Part shown: positions 25,363-34,502 of the stretch, piece by piece
Layout of the letters: every line of letters starts with the position of its first letter
How positions within the stretch are numbered: position 1 is the stretch's first letter
From: Vibrio tubiashii
GTDB lineage: Bacteria > Pseudomonadota > Gammaproteobacteria > Enterobacterales > Vibrionaceae
Direction: 5' to 3'
Assembly: GCA_000775715.1 (NCBI GenBank)
Contig: JRWQ01000022.1
Span: 1-48,799 of the forward strand
DNA: 48,799 nucleotides
Translations under genes and position numbers: made by a program
The notes under the pieces: model-generated
The model's input: the letters and a program-made list of their open reading frames with translations, nothing else
Told to the model about the DNA's origin: nothing
Databases searched by the model: none

Positions 25363-27243
25363 ATGAGAAATACAATTAAACTAAAAATTCAGATTGCGAT
25401 CGCAATCGTTATCGCCGTTGTTAGCGGTGTTCAAGCGTGGATTTCGGTAAGCCAACTGAAACAAGAAACTACCTCCGCACTTAACAGTGAAATAACCAAT
25501 GTGAGTCATGCGACAACTCGCTACATTAGTGATTGGCTATCAATTCGCAGTGATATGATGCTAGCCAATGAAAAAACCATCCAAATGTCAGCAAACTCAG
25601 ATCGAGAGATGCTAGTGACCAAGCAAGCAGGTGAGTTCCTGTCCGTTTATGCTGGATTTGATGACGGCTCGATCGCTTACGGTGACAAAACTGAAGACTG
25701 GCCTGTGGATTATGACCCGCGGACTCGCCCTTGGTACAAAGATGCGATGAAGACTTCAGGTCTAATTTTAACTGAACCGTACCAGGATTTTGATGGCAGC
25801 ATTGTCGTCAGCTTTGCCAAATCATTCAATGGGGAAAGAAAAGGCGTACTAGCCGCTGATTTGACCGTCACCAATATCATCAACGAAGTTCTGCAAGTCA
25901 CTCTCGACAATGAAGGATTCACCTTTTTAGTCGACGGCAACAATAATATCGTTGCTTACCAAGATGAGAAGCTAAGCCAAAAAGCCCTAACTGAGTTGAA
26001 CCCAGCACTGAACCCAGAAAAAATAAAAGAGCTTGTAAACAACGCTTCTATCTCTACGATAAGCTGGCCAGAGCAAGGGGATAAGCTTATCTACGCGACC
26101 AATGTACCGAGCACTGACTGGGCGTTGGGGATCGTGATGGACAAAGAGATGGCATACGCATCAGTAACTGAACAGATCCAGTTCACCGCAATTGCTTCTA
26201 TCATTCTCTATTTAGTGATCGCTTCAATTAGCACCTACACGGTGACTAAGCTACTACAGCCTCTACAAGACTTGTCTGCTTCGCTATCTCAGCTGTCAAA
26301 AGGCGAAGGCGACTTAACGCAACGCGTCGAAATCAAACGCCGTGATGAGATAGGTGAACTCGCCGAGCACGTCAACCACTTCTTGAGCCAGATGCAGGCG
26401 ATGATCAGTGGCATCATTAACCACAGTGACAAGTTGGCAAACCAAGCAACTCAAGCAAATGAGCTATCGCAACAGTCCGCCGCTCAAGTTGAAGCACAGC
26501 AAAACGACGTGAATCAAATTGCGACAGCTATACATGAGATGTCTGCAACAGCAGCAGAAGTAGCAAGCCATGCCGAACTTACCGCTACCGCCTCGCAAAC
26601 CTCATCTTCGGCTTGTCAGGATGGTCAGCAAGTCATTCAGAAAAACCGCCAAGCGATCGTTGATCTCGCTGATCAAGTGATGGCAGCGGCTGGGGTTATC
26701 TCTGAGCTTGAAAATAATACCCAAAGCATCAATCAAATTTTGTCGACTATCCAAGAGATCGCAGAGCAAACTAACTTACTGGCACTTAACGCTGCCATTG
26801 AGGCGGCACGTGCTGGTGAACAAGGGCGTGGTTTTGCCGTAGTCGCTGATGAGGTTCGCGTACTTAGCCAACGCACTCACGGCTCGACCGAGGAGATCCG
26901 CAACATGATCGAGACGCTGCAAAATAACACGAAACTTGCGGTGAACAGTATGCAGACCAGTACCTCTCTAGCAGATACCAGCGTCGATTACGCTCAACAA
27001 GCTGCTGAAAGCCTAGGTCATATCACTGATGCGATTACTGAAATCAACGATATGGCTCTGCAAATCGCCAGTGCAGCGGAAGAACAGCGCGCAGTGAGCG
27101 AGGATATCAGTCGCAATACTCAGGGCATTAAAGATGCCTCAGATGTGCTTGCTTCCCAAGCGCAACAGAGCAGCGAAAGTGCCAACAACATGCGAGACTC
27201 AGCGGAAACCATGCGCCAAGAAGTGGGACGCTTTAAGGTTTAA
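25363..27243 (+). CDS. Methyl-accepting chemotaxis protein with a Cache-type sensor
   Basis: The 626-residue receptor has a membrane segment at about 8-28, a periplasmic dCache-like sensor (about 35-265, including DPRTRPWYKDAMKTSG), a second segment near 273-292, a HAMP domain with GEGDLTQRVEIKRRDEIGEL and a signalling domain whose tip is EQTNLLALNAAIEAARAGE. The DxR-type WYKDA region in Cache domains often binds amino acids or carboxylates, but the ligand is unknown. AGGAAAGG precedes the ATG. No CheB/CheR-binding pentapeptide is seen at the C-terminus (GRFKV). Confidence 0.93.
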   Translation: MRNTIKLKIQIAIAIVIAVVSGVQAWISVSQLKQETTSALNSEITNVSHATTRYISDWLSIRSDMMLANEKTIQMSANSDREMLVTKQAGEFLSVYAGFDDGSIAYGDKTEDWPVDYDPRTRPWYKDAMKTSGLILTEPYQDFDGSIVVSFAKSFNGERKGVLAADLTVTNIINEVLQVTLDNEGFTFLVDGNNNIVAYQDEKLSQKALTELNPALNPEKIKELVNNASISTISWPEQGDKLIYATNVPSTDWALGIVMDKEMAYASVTEQIQFTAIASIILYLVIASISTYTVTKLLQPLQDLSASLSQLSKGEGDLTQRVEIKRRDEIGELAEHVNHFLSQMQAMISGIINHSDKLANQATQANELSQQSAAQVEAQQNDVNQIATAIHEMSATAAEVASHAELTATASQTSSSACQDGQQVIQKNRQAIVDLADQVMAAAGVISELENNTQSINQILSTIQEIAEQTNLLALNAAIEAARAGEQGRGFAVVADEVRVLSQRTHGSTEEIRNMIETLQNNTKLAVNSMQTSTSLADTSVDYAQQAAESLGHITDAITEINDMALQIASAAEEQRAVSEDISRNTQGIKDASDVLASQAQQSSESANNMRDSAETMRQEVGRFKV

Positions 27244-27315
27244 CCTATGATTTAAACTGTTTTTAATGCATATTGTCAGCCATAAATATTCCAAACTCAC
27301 AAGGATTATGAGTCG

Positions 27316-28203
27316 ATGGGTTATGAATGGCTGGCACTTGCCGCTGCATTTCTCTGGGCGGTGGCAAGTCTACTCTCTGTAGTTCCCGCTCAACATCTCG
27401 GTACGTTTGCCTACAGCCGTTGGCGTATGGGTTGCACCTCTGTCATTTTAGGTGGTATGGCGCTATTCACTGGTGGATGGGCAACCGTCGAAACCAATGC
27501 TATCTCTGCAATGATGCTCTCAGGCGTGATCGGTATTTTTATCGGTGATACCGCCTTATTTGCTTGCTTAAATCGAATGGGCCCAAGACAAGCTGGCCTG
27601 CTTTTCTCATGCCACGCAGTTTTTTCCGCTATTCTTGGCTTCTTTCTGTTTAGTGAAACCATGACAGCTCTCGAGTTGCTCGGTTCCACGCTCGTTTTCT
27701 CCGGAGTACTAACCGCGATATTTTTTGGCAGAAAAGGCCAAAGCAACAACCAACTCGAATCGATCAAAGGTAATGTTTGGGTTGGCGTTGGGTTGGGTCT
27801 ATTGGCGGCACTATGCCAAGCACTCGGTGGGATTATTGCTAAACCTGTCATGCAGACGGCTATCGATCCTGTAGCCGCTTCCGCCATGCGGATGATGACA
27901 GCTTTCGCCGCACACTGCCTATTCTTCATCAGCGGAGCAAGACTGGCTCGCGCGACCCAACCGATGAATTTTAAGATCTTCTCGATTACAGCGGTAAACG
28001 GTTTCCTCGCCATGGCGGTCGGGATGACATTAATCCTATACGCGCTTCAAGAGGGCAATGTGGGAATGGTGGCGCTGTTATCTTCCACGACACCAATCAT
28101 GTTACTGCCTATACTTTGGGTCTATTCAGGAAAAAGGCCCAACCGCTTCGCCTGGATTGGCGCTATTGTCGCCGTTGCAGGTACAGGCATACTGGTTAGT
28201 TAG
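27316..28203 (+). CDS. EamA-family (DMT) transporter
   Basis: A 295-residue membrane protein with about ten hydrophobic segments in two EamA repeats (GIFIGDTALFACLNRMGPRQAG in the first; AVGMTLILYALQEGNVGMVALLSSTTPIMLLP in the second). The family exports amino acids, nucleotides or drug-like metabolites; the substrate is not predictable. It follows the chemoreceptor by 72 nt without a clear terminator, so cotranscription is possible. Confidence 0.87.
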   Translation: MGYEWLALAAAFLWAVASLLSVVPAQHLGTFAYSRWRMGCTSVILGGMALFTGGWATVETNAISAMMLSGVIGIFIGDTALFACLNRMGPRQAGLLFSCHAVFSAILGFFLFSETMTALELLGSTLVFSGVLTAIFFGRKGQSNNQLESIKGNVWVGVGLGLLAALCQALGGIIAKPVMQTAIDPVAASAMRMMTAFAAHCLFFISGARLARATQPMNFKIFSITAVNGFLAMAVGMTLILYALQEGNVGMVALLSSTTPIMLLPILWVYSGKRPNRFAWIGAIVAVAGTGILVS

Positions 28204-28440
28204 GCTATTGGTAAAATAGGTAAAATCCACTTTATGATTCGCCCACGAACTGGACAATAGTATTAAAATAATCGCATTACTGATGATTTGAATAAATACA
28301 CACTGAAAGTAAGGTGAAAAATAACAACAATATTTCACAAACAATATTTGATCTTAACCTACAGTTTTGATTAAAAAGTGTAGTAAAATTACGCTAATTT
28401 TGTTTCTAAAGTTACTTTGAAATTTGACGAGGTCATCACT

Positions 28441-29973
28441 ATGACAGCTAAGACGCCTATGGCTCTAGTTATCCTTGACGGTTACGGACACCGTGAAGAT
28501 ACAGCAAGCAACGCAATCGCAAACGCGAAGACTCCATTCCTTGATAGCCTGTTTGCTAACAAACCAAACACTCTAATCTCTGCTTCTGGCATGGATGTTG
28601 GCCTACCAGACGGTCAAATGGGTAACTCTGAAGTTGGCCACACAAACATCGGTGCAGGCCGTGTGGTATACCAAGACCTTACTCGTATCACAAAGTCTAT
28701 CGCTGACGGTGAGTTTGCGGAAACTGCAGCGCTAGTAGAAGCGATCGACGCAGCAGTTAAAGCTGAAAAAGCAGTGCACATCATGGGTCTAATGTCTCCA
28801 GGTGGCGTACACTCTCATGAAGACCACATTTATGCTGCAGTTGAAATGGCAGCAGCACGTGGCGCTGAGAAAATTTACCTACACTGCTTCCTAGACGGCC
28901 GTGACACTCCACCACGTAGTGCAGAAAACTCACTAAAACGCTTTGACGAGCTATTCGCTAAACTAGGCAAAGGCCGTGTGGCTTCTCTAGTTGGTCGTTA
29001 CTACGCGATGGACCGTGACAACAACTGGGATCGCGTTCAAGTTGCATACGACCTTCTAACTCAAGCGAAAGCAGAGTTCACTTTCGATTCAGCCGTTGCT
29101 GGTCTTGAAGCGGCTTACGCTCGTGACGAAAACGACGAGTTTGTTAAAGCAACAGCGATCAAAGCTGAAGGTCAAGAAGACGCAGCAATCGTTGATGGCG
29201 ATGCCGTTATCTTCATGAACTACCGTGCTGACCGTGCTCGTCAAATCACTCGTACTTTCGTCCCGGCATTTGATGGTTTTGAGCGCACAGTATTCCCAGC
29301 AATCAACTTCGTAATGCTAACTCAGTACGCAGCAGACATCCCACTAGCAATCGCATTCCCACCAGCGTCTCTAGAGAACACTTACGGCGAATGGCTATCT
29401 AAGCAAGGTCAAACTCAGCTACGTATCTCTGAGACAGAGAAGTACGCGCACGTGACTTTCTTCTTCAACGGTGGTGTTGAGAACGAATTCGAAGGCGAAG
29501 AGCGTCAACTTGTTGCTTCTCCAAAAGTAGCAACTTACGACCTACAGCCTGAGATGAGCTCTGAAGAGTTAACAGAGAAGATGGTTGCGGCTATCAAATC
29601 TGGTAAGTACGACACTATCATCTGTAACTACCCTAACCCAGATATGGTTGGTCACACTGGCGTATACGAAGCAGCAGAACAAGCTATCGAAGCCATCGAC
29701 GCGTGTGTTGCTAAAGTAACAGCAGCTATCGAAGAAGTGGGCGGTCAAATGCTAATCACTGCTGACCACGGTAACGCGGAAATGATGGTAGACCCAGAGA
29801 CAGGTGGTACTCACACTGCTCACACTAACCTACCAGTTCCTCTCATCTACGTTGGTGACAAAGACGTTGAGTTCAAAGAAGGTGGTAAACTGTCTGACCT
29901 AGCTCCAACAATGCTAGCTCTAACTGGTCTAGAGATCCCTGCTGAAATGACTGGTGAGGTTCTTGTTAAGTAA
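28441..29973 (+). CDS. gpmI: 2,3-bisphosphoglycerate-independent phosphoglycerate mutase
   Basis: GpmI interconverts 3- and 2-phosphoglycerate in glycolysis with two Mn2+ ions. The 510-residue protein starts MTAKTPMALVILDGYGHRED and carries the phospho-Ser63 motif GQMGNSEVGHTNIGAG, CFLDGRDTPPRSAE and TADHGNAEMM. The ATG at 28441 is preferred over an upstream one (28417) because it has CGAGG 8 nt before it and gives the family N-terminus. Its codon use is noticeably biased to common Vibrio codons, as for a highly expressed gene. Confidence 0.97.
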   Translation: MTAKTPMALVILDGYGHREDTASNAIANAKTPFLDSLFANKPNTLISASGMDVGLPDGQMGNSEVGHTNIGAGRVVYQDLTRITKSIADGEFAETAALVEAIDAAVKAEKAVHIMGLMSPGGVHSHEDHIYAAVEMAAARGAEKIYLHCFLDGRDTPPRSAENSLKRFDELFAKLGKGRVASLVGRYYAMDRDNNWDRVQVAYDLLTQAKAEFTFDSAVAGLEAAYARDENDEFVKATAIKAEGQEDAAIVDGDAVIFMNYRADRARQITRTFVPAFDGFERTVFPAINFVMLTQYAADIPLAIAFPPASLENTYGEWLSKQGQTQLRISETEKYAHVTFFFNGGVENEFEGEERQLVASPKVATYDLQPEMSSEELTEKMVAAIKSGKYDTIICNYPNPDMVGHTGVYEAAEQAIEAIDACVAKVTAAIEEVGGQMLITADHGNAEMMVDPETGGTHTAHTNLPVPLIYVGDKDVEFKEGGKLSDLAPTMLALTGLEIPAEMTGEVLVK

Positions 29974-29996
29974 TTAACAACGAAATCAGAACCTTC

Positions 29997-30023
29997 AAGC
30001 CCGAGCCACTGCTCGGGCTTTTT
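29997..30023 (+). terminator. Intrinsic terminator of gpmI
   Basis: AAGCCCGAGC-CACT-GCTCGGGCTT is a perfect 10-bp stem followed by TTT after the paired T, 24 nt after the gpmI stop. Confidence 0.93.
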
Positions 30024-30125
30024 CATTTCATGCATAGTGCTAGCAACTTTTGACATTCCACTTTCTTAAAATCAAAAGGTTTGGGTATACTGGATGCTTC
30101 TCAAATAGTTAGGATAACTTCGGAC

Positions 30126-31262
30126 ATGGCTAGCACCCCATTAAGGATTCTATTTACCAGCAAGATTTGGCTTGCTCTTGGGTTAATGCTTTCCATCCAC
30201 TCAATCCCGACTAGCTATGCAGCAAGTGAAGCAGAACTCAAAGGGGTCAGCGGAGAAATCTCTCGTCAAAAGCAATCGCTTTCTTCCCAGAAAAAGAAAC
30301 TCGATTCATTGCAGCAGTCACTCAAATCACAAGAAACTACGATTGCGCGCTTAGAGAGTGAGATCAAACAGACTCGCTCCTCTTTAAAAAACACTAACAA
30401 CAACATCGCCAACTTAGAAGCGAAAATTGGCAAATTAGACAAACAGAAACAAGCGCAAAGCGACAAGTTAGCCGAGTTGATTCAAACTTACTATGTTACC
30501 CAACGGGCAAAGTCTTCATCCAATATTCTCAATCAAGGAGTAGAGGAAGATAGAATCAGCCAATACTTCCAATACCTTGCCAAACAGCGCTCTGCCACTA
30601 TTGCAGAGCTTAAGAAAACTGTCAGCGAACTAGACGATAGCCACGAACAGCTCAAGCTAGAGAAACAACAAATTACTAGCCTGCTCAACCAACAAACCAA
30701 AAAACGCGATCAGCTTGCGAAAACCCAATCCAAGCGCAAAGGGACGGTTTCACAGATCCGGAACAGCATCTCGAATGACAAAGTGTATTTATCTGAACTA
30801 CAGCGTAATGAGACCAGACTCAAAGCAGAAATCGCCAAAGCAGCGAAACGCAATGCAGTCCTTATGGATGGTCTGGCGAGGCAAAAAGGCAAGCTACCTT
30901 GGCCATTGAAAGGAAAGGTTCTTCACAGCTATGGCACACGCCAAACAGGCCAACTGAACTGGAAGGGTATAGTCATCAATGCCAACTATGGACAGTCAGT
31001 AAAAGCGGTCTACTCAGGTACGGTGGTCTTTGCTGATTATCTACGTGGCTATGGACTGGTAGTCCTACTTGACCACGGTAAAGGCGATATGACGCTGTAT
31101 GGTTTCAACCAAAGTCTATTGAAAAAAGAGGGTGATAAAGTTGCAGCTGGCGAGAGTATCGCCTTAGCTGGAGATACTGGCGGTCAACCTCGCCCATCAC
31201 TGTATTTTGAAATTCGTCGTAACAGTAAAACTCAGAATCCAAAGAGTTGGTTAACTCGCTAA
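30126..31262 (+). CDS. envC: Murein hydrolase activator EnvC
   Basis: EnvC recruits and activates AmiA/AmiB at the septum under FtsEX control. From the ATG at 30126 (378 residues) there is a signal peptide ending TSYAA, a long coiled coil (about 35-250) and a C-terminal LytM/M23 domain. That domain is catalytically dead: the usual HxH is replaced by YFEIR and the metal-ligand HxxxD is missing. An upstream TTG at 30081 would put residues before the signal peptide. AmiB is encoded at 14926. It follows gpmI, as in E. coli. Confidence 0.93.
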   Translation: MASTPLRILFTSKIWLALGLMLSIHSIPTSYAASEAELKGVSGEISRQKQSLSSQKKKLDSLQQSLKSQETTIARLESEIKQTRSSLKNTNNNIANLEAKIGKLDKQKQAQSDKLAELIQTYYVTQRAKSSSNILNQGVEEDRISQYFQYLAKQRSATIAELKKTVSELDDSHEQLKLEKQQITSLLNQQTKKRDQLAKTQSKRKGTVSQIRNSISNDKVYLSELQRNETRLKAEIAKAAKRNAVLMDGLARQKGKLPWPLKGKVLHSYGTRQTGQLNWKGIVINANYGQSVKAVYSGTVVFADYLRGYGLVVLLDHGKGDMTLYGFNQSLLKKEGDKVAAGESIALAGDTGGQPRPSLYFEIRRNSKTQNPKSWLTR

Positions 31263-31306
31263 GATTTCATTCCATGTGCGCAAAAGGATTCGGGGGGAGT
31301 GGCGCG

Positions 31307-31398
31307 AGTAGCTATTGCTGCAAGTATGCGCAGATATAGCTCTGCGCATTGTGAGAAAAATATACCTTCCTCAAGCGACCTGGAAAGCAATAGCTATT
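31307..31398. repeat. Small palindromic element between envC and the DHH gene
   Basis: TAGCTATTGCT (31309-31319) and AGCAATAGCTA (31386-31396) are perfect inverted repeats. Inside, TGCGCAG and CTGCGCA (31327-31348) form a second 7-bp hairpin. No T tract follows on either strand. The words CTATTGCT and GATATAGC also occur in the palindrome at 2417-2491, which suggests a shared repeat family. Confidence 0.5.
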
Positions 31399-31402
31399 CA
31401 AG

Positions 31403-32362
31403 TCACTTCCTATAGTAACCTTCAACCGCTTGAATAAATGCTTCTACCTGGCCTTTTTCAAGGGCATTGATACCCGCTGCTGCTGCACGTCCACCACCTG
31501 TGGGAAACTGAGAGCAGATATCTCCTGCGCCTTGCTTATTCGTTAAGGGTGCTCGCAGCGACACTGTATAAGTACCATCGCTGTTTTCCGTCAACACAGC
31601 GTGGGCAGCATCTGGGGATTGGTTAGCCAACAAGTTACCATAAACGCCACTGATTCGACGCGATGCGGCCGTATTAGGTAGCTCAAAAACTGATAGGGCG
31701 GCACTTTTATACTGAGCTTCAATAGCTAATGCTTGCGCCATATCCTCTCTATAAGCTGACTGAAGCGCATAAAAAGGCGAGCTTTGATCGGCTATCACAG
31801 CAAATGGATCATCATAGGTCAAAAGCTCTTGAAATAGGGCTGCTGGATCAAAATGAAGGTCATCGAGTTTAGAGCCATAACCGTTGTAGTTGATCAACGT
31901 GCCCAGCTCTTTAAGCTGTGCTTTTTGCTCTTGGCTGAATCCTGCCGCATCTGATAGCTGATCCGCTTTGGCAATCAAGTTGTCCCCATAGGCCGCGGTA
32001 ATAGCCCATGAGTGGAAGCGTCCGTTAAGCAGTTTATCGATGATCAACGCAGTACAAGTGTTGGCATCAAAGTCAATGTGCGCGTCTAAATGGGGCTGAT
32101 TCGGGATATCTCCCGACTTATGGTGATCGGCATAGAACACATCTAGCCCCATCGCTAACAGTCGTTCCAAACCAGATTTGTTCTGCTCCATCGAGATATC
32201 CAATACAGTAACAGAGTCGCCTGAAGTCGCCTCTAGCTTATCTAGCAGTTGAATATCGCGCTTAACGCCGGTCACTAACGAAGCGACCTTAGGTTCAGCT
32301 AAGCGGAGTTGAAGCAGAGCGATGATCCCGTCGGCATCACCATTGAATACATCGAAGTGCAT
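31403..32362 (-). CDS. DHH-family phosphoesterase
   Basis: The 319-residue protein has the DHH superfamily motif I FNGDADGI, motif II VLDIS and motif III ADHHKSG, so it should hydrolyse a phosphoester (single-stranded DNA/RNA or a cyclic or short nucleotide). The C-terminal DHHA1-like end reads FPTGGGRAAAAGI, with Arg where GGGH is common. It is preceded by a TetR gene on the same strand, separated by a terminator. The substrate is unknown; databases may label it an acetyltransferase. Confidence 0.8.
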   Translation of the reverse strand: MHFDVFNGDADGIIALLQLRLAEPKVASLVTGVKRDIQLLDKLEATSGDSVTVLDISMEQNKSGLERLLAMGLDVFYADHHKSGDIPNQPHLDAHIDFDANTCTALIIDKLLNGRFHSWAITAAYGDNLIAKADQLSDAAGFSQEQKAQLKELGTLINYNGYGSKLDDLHFDPAALFQELLTYDDPFAVIADQSSPFYALQSAYREDMAQALAIEAQYKSAALSVFELPNTAASRRISGVYGNLLANQSPDAAHAVLTENSDGTYTVSLRAPLTNKQGAGDICSQFPTGGGRAAAAGINALEKGQVEAFIQAVEGYYRK

Positions 32363-32372
32363 AGAAAAATAA

Positions 32373-32408
32373 AACCCATTAAAATATCTCTCAATACTCT
32401 AATGGGTT
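32373..32408 (-). terminator. Probable terminator of the TetR gene
   Basis: AACCCATTA pairs with TAATGGGTT (9 bp) across an 18-nt loop, followed on the minus strand by TTATTTTTC. The long loop makes it somewhat weaker than the others. Confidence 0.65.
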
Positions 32409-32440
32409 CTTTGTGATGGAGCAATTTCAATTAGTTATGA

Positions 32441-33076
32441 CTAAGCATGAATTGCTTTAACGCCATCTTCTAACAATTGAAGCTGCTCTAAACCTTGTGC
32501 CGTTGCTTTTGGTTTTACCACAGAGATCATTTGCAGCATACCTTGGTGAATCACCTGCTCGGTGATCTTTGTTTTAGGTGACATCGCTGCTTGGTAGCCA
32601 AGCCAACTTGAAGCAATCATATGCAGTGTTGTCACCAATGATTTCATTTCACTGTCTTCAACCGACACGAGTTCAAGGTTGACAAACGCACGCATAATAT
32701 TGATCAGGTTAGTTTGCAGCTTCTCTTGTACTTGGATGTATTCTTCATGCAACTGCTCATCACGTTGAAGGATCTCAGGTAGATTGGCGTAGAAGAAACG
32801 ATACTTCCACATCAGAGTAAAGATGGAATCTAGATAGTGTTTGAGCAGTACTAAGCTTTCTTGCTGGCCTTGAATTGGCGTAAAACGCTCAAGTAACTCA
32901 TTTGAATACAGAGCAAAGATCTCACGAACGATTTCCTGCTTATTGCGGAAATGGTAATACAGGTTACCCGGACTGATATCGATGTGCGCAGCGATATGAT
33001 TAGTCGTAATGTTACGCTCACCATGCTGATTAAATTGTTCCAGTGCAGCCAGCACTATCTTGTCACGAGTTTTCAT
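32441..33076 (-). CDS. TetR-family transcriptional regulator
   Basis: The 211-residue protein has an N-terminal TetR helix-turn-helix, ITTNHIAAHIDISPGNLYYHF with RNKQEIVREIF, and a helical ligand domain after residue 60. It sits between hemE and the DHH gene with terminators on both sides, so it is probably monocistronic. Ligand and target are unknown; autoregulation of the short gap 33077-33140 is possible but not shown. Confidence 0.88.
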   Translation of the reverse strand: MKTRDKIVLAALEQFNQHGERNITTNHIAAHIDISPGNLYYHFRNKQEIVREIFALYSNELLERFTPIQGQQESLVLLKHYLDSIFTLMWKYRFFYANLPEILQRDEQLHEEYIQVQEKLQTNLINIMRAFVNLELVSVEDSEMKSLVTTLHMIASSWLGYQAAMSPKTKITEQVIHQGMLQMISVVKPKATAQGLEQLQLLEDGVKAIHA

Positions 33077-33137
33077 GAATTATCCGCATTCCTTTCTATA
33101 TATCTATTCGCAGTATAGCGGCTAGTGTAACCGATAA

Positions 33138-33169
33138 CAAAAAAGCGCCTGGTCGTATCAGGCGCTTTT
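33138..33169 (-). terminator. Intrinsic terminator of hemE
   Basis: AAAAGCGCCTG pairs perfectly with CAGGCGCTTTT (11 bp, 7-nt loop), with a T tract on the minus strand. It lies 14 nt after the hemE stop. Confidence 0.92.
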
Positions 33170-33183
33170 CATTGTTTACTCAA

Positions 33184-34251
33184 TTATTTGTGGTATGGCT
33201 TAGATAACTCATGCACCGCTTCCACGAACACGCCAGCGTTCTCAGGTGGAACATCTAAGTGGATGCCGTGACCTAGGTTAAACACATGACCGGTACCTGC
33301 ATCACCGAAGCCTTCAAGGATGGTCGATACTTCTTCACGAATGCGCTCTGGCGATGCATAAAGCATAGATGGGTCCATGTTACCTTGCAGCGCAACTTTA
33401 TCACCCACACGCTTCACTGCGTCTGCAATGTTGATTGTCCAATCTAGACCTACCGCATCACAGCCTGTCGCTGCGATCTGTTCTAGCCACATACCACCAT
33501 TTTTAGTAAATAGAGTAACTGGTACGCGGCGACCATCATTTTCACGAATTAGGCCATCTACGATTTTATGCATGTACTGCAGCGAGAATAGGTTGTAGTC
33601 ACGCGGAGTAAGAACGCCACCCCAAGTATCAAATACCATCACAGATTGAGCACCCGCTTTGATCTGTGCGTTTAAATAGTCGACCACGCTATCTGCTAGC
33701 TTATCTAGAAGCAGGTGCAGTGTTTGAGGCTCTGCATACATCATCTTCTTGATCTTAGTGAAGGCTTTTGAGCTGCCACCTTCTACCATGTATGTCGCCA
33801 GTGTCCATGGGCTACCGGAGAAACCAATAAGCGGCACGTCACCGTTAAGATCTTTACGGATCTGACGCACAGCATTCATTACGTATTTAAGTTCACCTTC
33901 AGGGTCTGGGATGCCGATTTTTTCAACGTCTGCTTTACAAGTGATTGGCTTATCGAAAACAGGACCTTCACCAGCAGCAAAACGCAGCTCTAGCCCCATC
34001 GCATCTGGAATGGTCAGAATGTCGGAGAACAGAATAGCGGCATCAAGAGGAAAACGACGCAGTGGCTGAAGAGTCACTTCTGATGCTAGCTCAGCATTTT
34101 TACACAAAGACATGAAGTCTCCCGCCTCAGCGCGAGTGGCTTTGTACTCAGGAAGGTAGCGACCAGCTTGACGCATCATCCATACTGGGGTGTAGTCTAC
34201 TGGCTGCTTTAGTAACGCGCGAAGATAGCGGTCATTCTTTAATTCAGTCAT
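33184..34251 (-). CDS. hemE: Uroporphyrinogen decarboxylase
   Basis: HemE (355 residues) converts uroporphyrinogen III to coproporphyrinogen III in heme synthesis. The N-terminus has the signature PVWMMRQAGRYLPEY with the substrate-binding Arg residues, then FSDILTIPDAMGL with the catalytic Asp and GFSGSPWTLATYM. The C-terminal NLGHGI motif is present. It is followed by its own terminator; the 251-nt gap upstream carries the candidate small RNA on the other strand. Confidence 0.97.
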   Translation of the reverse strand: MTELKNDRYLRALLKQPVDYTPVWMMRQAGRYLPEYKATRAEAGDFMSLCKNAELASEVTLQPLRRFPLDAAILFSDILTIPDAMGLELRFAAGEGPVFDKPITCKADVEKIGIPDPEGELKYVMNAVRQIRKDLNGDVPLIGFSGSPWTLATYMVEGGSSKAFTKIKKMMYAEPQTLHLLLDKLADSVVDYLNAQIKAGAQSVMVFDTWGGVLTPRDYNLFSLQYMHKIVDGLIRENDGRRVPVTLFTKNGGMWLEQIAATGCDAVGLDWTINIADAVKRVGDKVALQGNMDPSMLYASPERIREEVSTILEGFGDAGTGHVFNLGHGIHLDVPPENAGVFVEAVHELSKPYHK

Positions 34252-34400
34252 TCTGATTTTCCGATTTTAGGCTTTATTTTTGTAGCGGCTATTCTAACAC
34301 TGTTTAGCTCGCAAAAGCGGTGTGCTTTGCAACCTAGATCATGTTATTAACTTTTAAATCAGTGCTTAATTTGCACCCGGTCAGTATCAGTGTTAAAAAT

Positions 34401-34430
34401 TTGTTTGCTAGCGAAAACTACAATTATAAA
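34401..34430 (+). promoter_or_regulatory. Possible promoter of the candidate small RNA
   Basis: TTGTTT (34401-34406), an 18-nt spacer and TATAAA (34425-34430) give a plausible sigma-70 promoter. An overlapping TACAAT (34419-34424) would be an alternative -10. The exact start cannot be fixed from sequence. Confidence 0.4.
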
Positions 34431-34432
34431 CC

Positions 34433-34500
34433 GAGCACAAAGTGCTTGGCATCTCATAACGACATCTTACTTACCCCCTCCTTCTAGGAGGGTTTTTTTT
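34433..34500 (+). ncRNA. Candidate small RNA ending in an orphan terminator
   Basis: The plus strand ends in CCCTCCT-TCT-AGGAGGG (34476-34492) followed by eight T, the strongest plus-strand terminator here, yet no plus-strand gene precedes it. About 40 nt before it is a small hairpin AGCAC-AAA-GTGCT (34434-34446), with an unpaired linker between. Hairpin, linker and U-rich terminator are the plan of an Hfq-type small RNA of about 65-75 nt. It is convergent with nudC, whose stop is 3 nt from the T tract. I do not recognise a known family. Confidence 0.5.
34476..34500 (+). terminator. Strong plus-strand intrinsic terminator
   Basis: A 7-bp stem (CCCTCCT/AGGAGGG) with a TCT loop and a run of eight T. 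It points toward nudC, whose own transcript runs the other way and has no T tract here, so it cannot be the nudC terminator. Confidence 0.92.
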
Positions 34501-34502
34501 AC

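Noticed and set aside
30081..30125. Longer N-terminus for EnvC from a TTG start
   Set aside because: It would place 15 polar residues before a normal signal peptide; the ATG at 30126 gives a standard exported protein.
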